From assembly GCA_946415795.1 (NCBI GenBank), contig CAMKTW010000111.1, positions 1-5,702 of the forward strand: a stretch of 5,702 nt of DNA, given 5' to 3'. Positions 5,180 to 5,702 of the stretch are shown here, in pieces (positions within the stretch are counted from its first letter, which is position 1; the number at the start of each line of letters is the position of its first letter). The notes under the pieces are model-generated. The model worked only from the letters and a program-made list of their open reading frames with translations, ran no database searches and was not told where the DNA came from. This DNA is from an uncultured Bacteroidales bacterium. GTDB taxonomy: Bacteria > Bacteroidota > Bacteroidia > Bacteroidales > UBA932. The translations under genes and the position numbers were made by a program.

Positions 5180-5702
5180 ATTTTTTTCTCCAATTCTTCA
5201 GTTGATATAACAGATATGCATCGTGTTGCAATGTCCGGGCCATGGGTGGCGCGCAATATGAGCACCTGATCTGCAATCATCCGGGCCTGCACAGCATTAA
5301 GGTTGTGTGACAGCCGTTTGGCTGCCGATTCCGCCAGGGTGGATGCATAAGATCTGGTGCGGTCGCCAGAAATCTCCCGGTCGAGGGATGCTGCCAAATT
5401 GTCCATAACCTCCTTGAGCGCATCTTCGTCGGCGGGGAAACCGTCGGGCACGGCGTAAACAATTATGGTGTTGTCGCCAAAGTCGCGGATGTCGAAGCCC
5501 AGCTGCGAGATGCCCTCGATATTCTCCAGCACAATAGAGTAAATGTCGCTGCGGAGCGCCACCTGCTGCGGATACAGCGACCGCTGCGAGATGAAGTGCT
5601 CCTGCGAGAGGAACTCAAAGTATTTGTGGTAAAGGATGGCCTCCTGCGCCTTTTTGATGTTGATGACGGTGCCCTCTGTGACGTCGCCGTTAGCGTCGAT
5701 GT
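5176..5702 (-). CDS. mutL: DNA mismatch repair protein MutL, C-terminal part only
   Basis: Only the last 174 complete codons and the stop are in the window; the N-terminal GHKL ATPase half lies beyond the right edge. The fragment matches the MutL C-terminal dimerisation domain. Its features are a helix with AQEAILYHKY (fragment residues 18-27), SQRSLYPQQVAL in place of the usual QxLLFP segment, then LGFDIRDFGDNTIIVYAVP, which corresponds to the conserved LGF(x)nFG-N-V-GVP region. MutL couples mismatch recognition by MutS to strand incision or removal. The metal-binding endonuclease motif usually written DQHAxxERxxYE reads NIKKAQEAILYH here, and the distal C-P-H-G-R-P-type element near the C-terminus is not recognisable (RATHGPDIATRC). 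Nicking activity therefore looks doubtful. The stop overlaps the rhomboid start by 4 nt. No frameshift is visible; the reading frame is continuous to the edge. Confidence 0.88.
   Translation of the reverse strand, partial: IDANGDVTEGTVINIKKAQEAILYHKYFEFLSQEHFISQRSLYPQQVALRSDIYSIVLENIEGISQLGFDIRDFGDNTIIVYAVPDGFPADEDALKEVMDNLAASLDREISGDRTRSYASTLAESAAKRLSHNLNAVQARMIADQVLILRATHGPDIATRCISVISTEELEKKI
5188..5191 (-). promoter_or_regulatory. Shine-Dalgarno-like GGAG for the rhomboid gene
   Basis: GGAG sits within the last mutL codons (TTG GAG), 8 nt before the rhomboid ATG at 5179, followed by seven A residues. Together with the ATGA stop/start overlap this supports the chosen start and suggests translational coupling of the rhomboid to mutL. 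Most other starts in the window lack such a signal, as is usual in Bacteroidota. Confidence 0.5.

Noticed and set aside
5176..5187. Seven A residues at the mutL end, where a -1 frameshift would fuse MutL to the rhomboid.
   Set aside because: The in-phase heptamer is G_AAA_AAA rather than a standard slippery A_AAA_AAG type site, no downstream pseudoknot is obvious, and ordinary ATGA coupling with GGAG upstream explains the arrangement.

Overview
The window looks like a stretch of core chromosome from a Bacteroidales-type member of the Bacteroidota. The reasons are two promoters of the TTTG-N19-TAnnTTTG kind used by the primary sigma factor of this phylum, a DUF1460 amidase-like gene, a mutL-rhomboid-EEP gene order that I associate with Bacteroidota, weak or absent Shine-Dalgarno sequences at most starts, and a tRNA without an encoded CCA. 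I cannot name the genus. Every supported gene lies on the minus strand, so the window reads from high to low coordinates.

From the right edge, a tightly packed operon begins outside the window. It holds the C-terminal part of mutL (5176-5702), a rhomboid protease (4514-5179, overlapping mutL by ATGA), a membrane-anchored endonuclease/exonuclease/phosphatase-fold protein (3388-4512, 1 nt gap) and a TsaC/YrdC-type threonylcarbamoyl-AMP synthase (2808-3383, 4 nt gap). Next comes a tRNA with anticodon CAT, most likely elongator tRNA-Met (2686-2759), with its own promoter and a strong intrinsic terminator.

A short non-coding gap with three degenerate copies of a roughly 34 nt sequence (2558-2650) then leads to a second transcription unit. 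This has a clear promoter, a Uup-like ABC-F ATPase (720-2516) and, 28 nt later, the start of a secreted DUF1460 amidase-like protein that runs off the left edge (1-691). No stretch longer than 300 bases lacks a gene.

The genes serve housekeeping roles: mismatch repair, membrane proteolysis, tRNA modification, ribosome-associated ATPase activity and cell-wall turnover. I see no phage, transposon, CRISPR array, defence system or other clearly new multi-gene system. The points most worth a second look are the promoter placed almost on the ABC-F start codon, the intergenic repeat, the degenerate metal-site motifs of MutL, the predicted periplasmic position of the EEP catalytic domain, and the t6A-synthesis gene sitting directly upstream of a tRNA that is probably its substrate.
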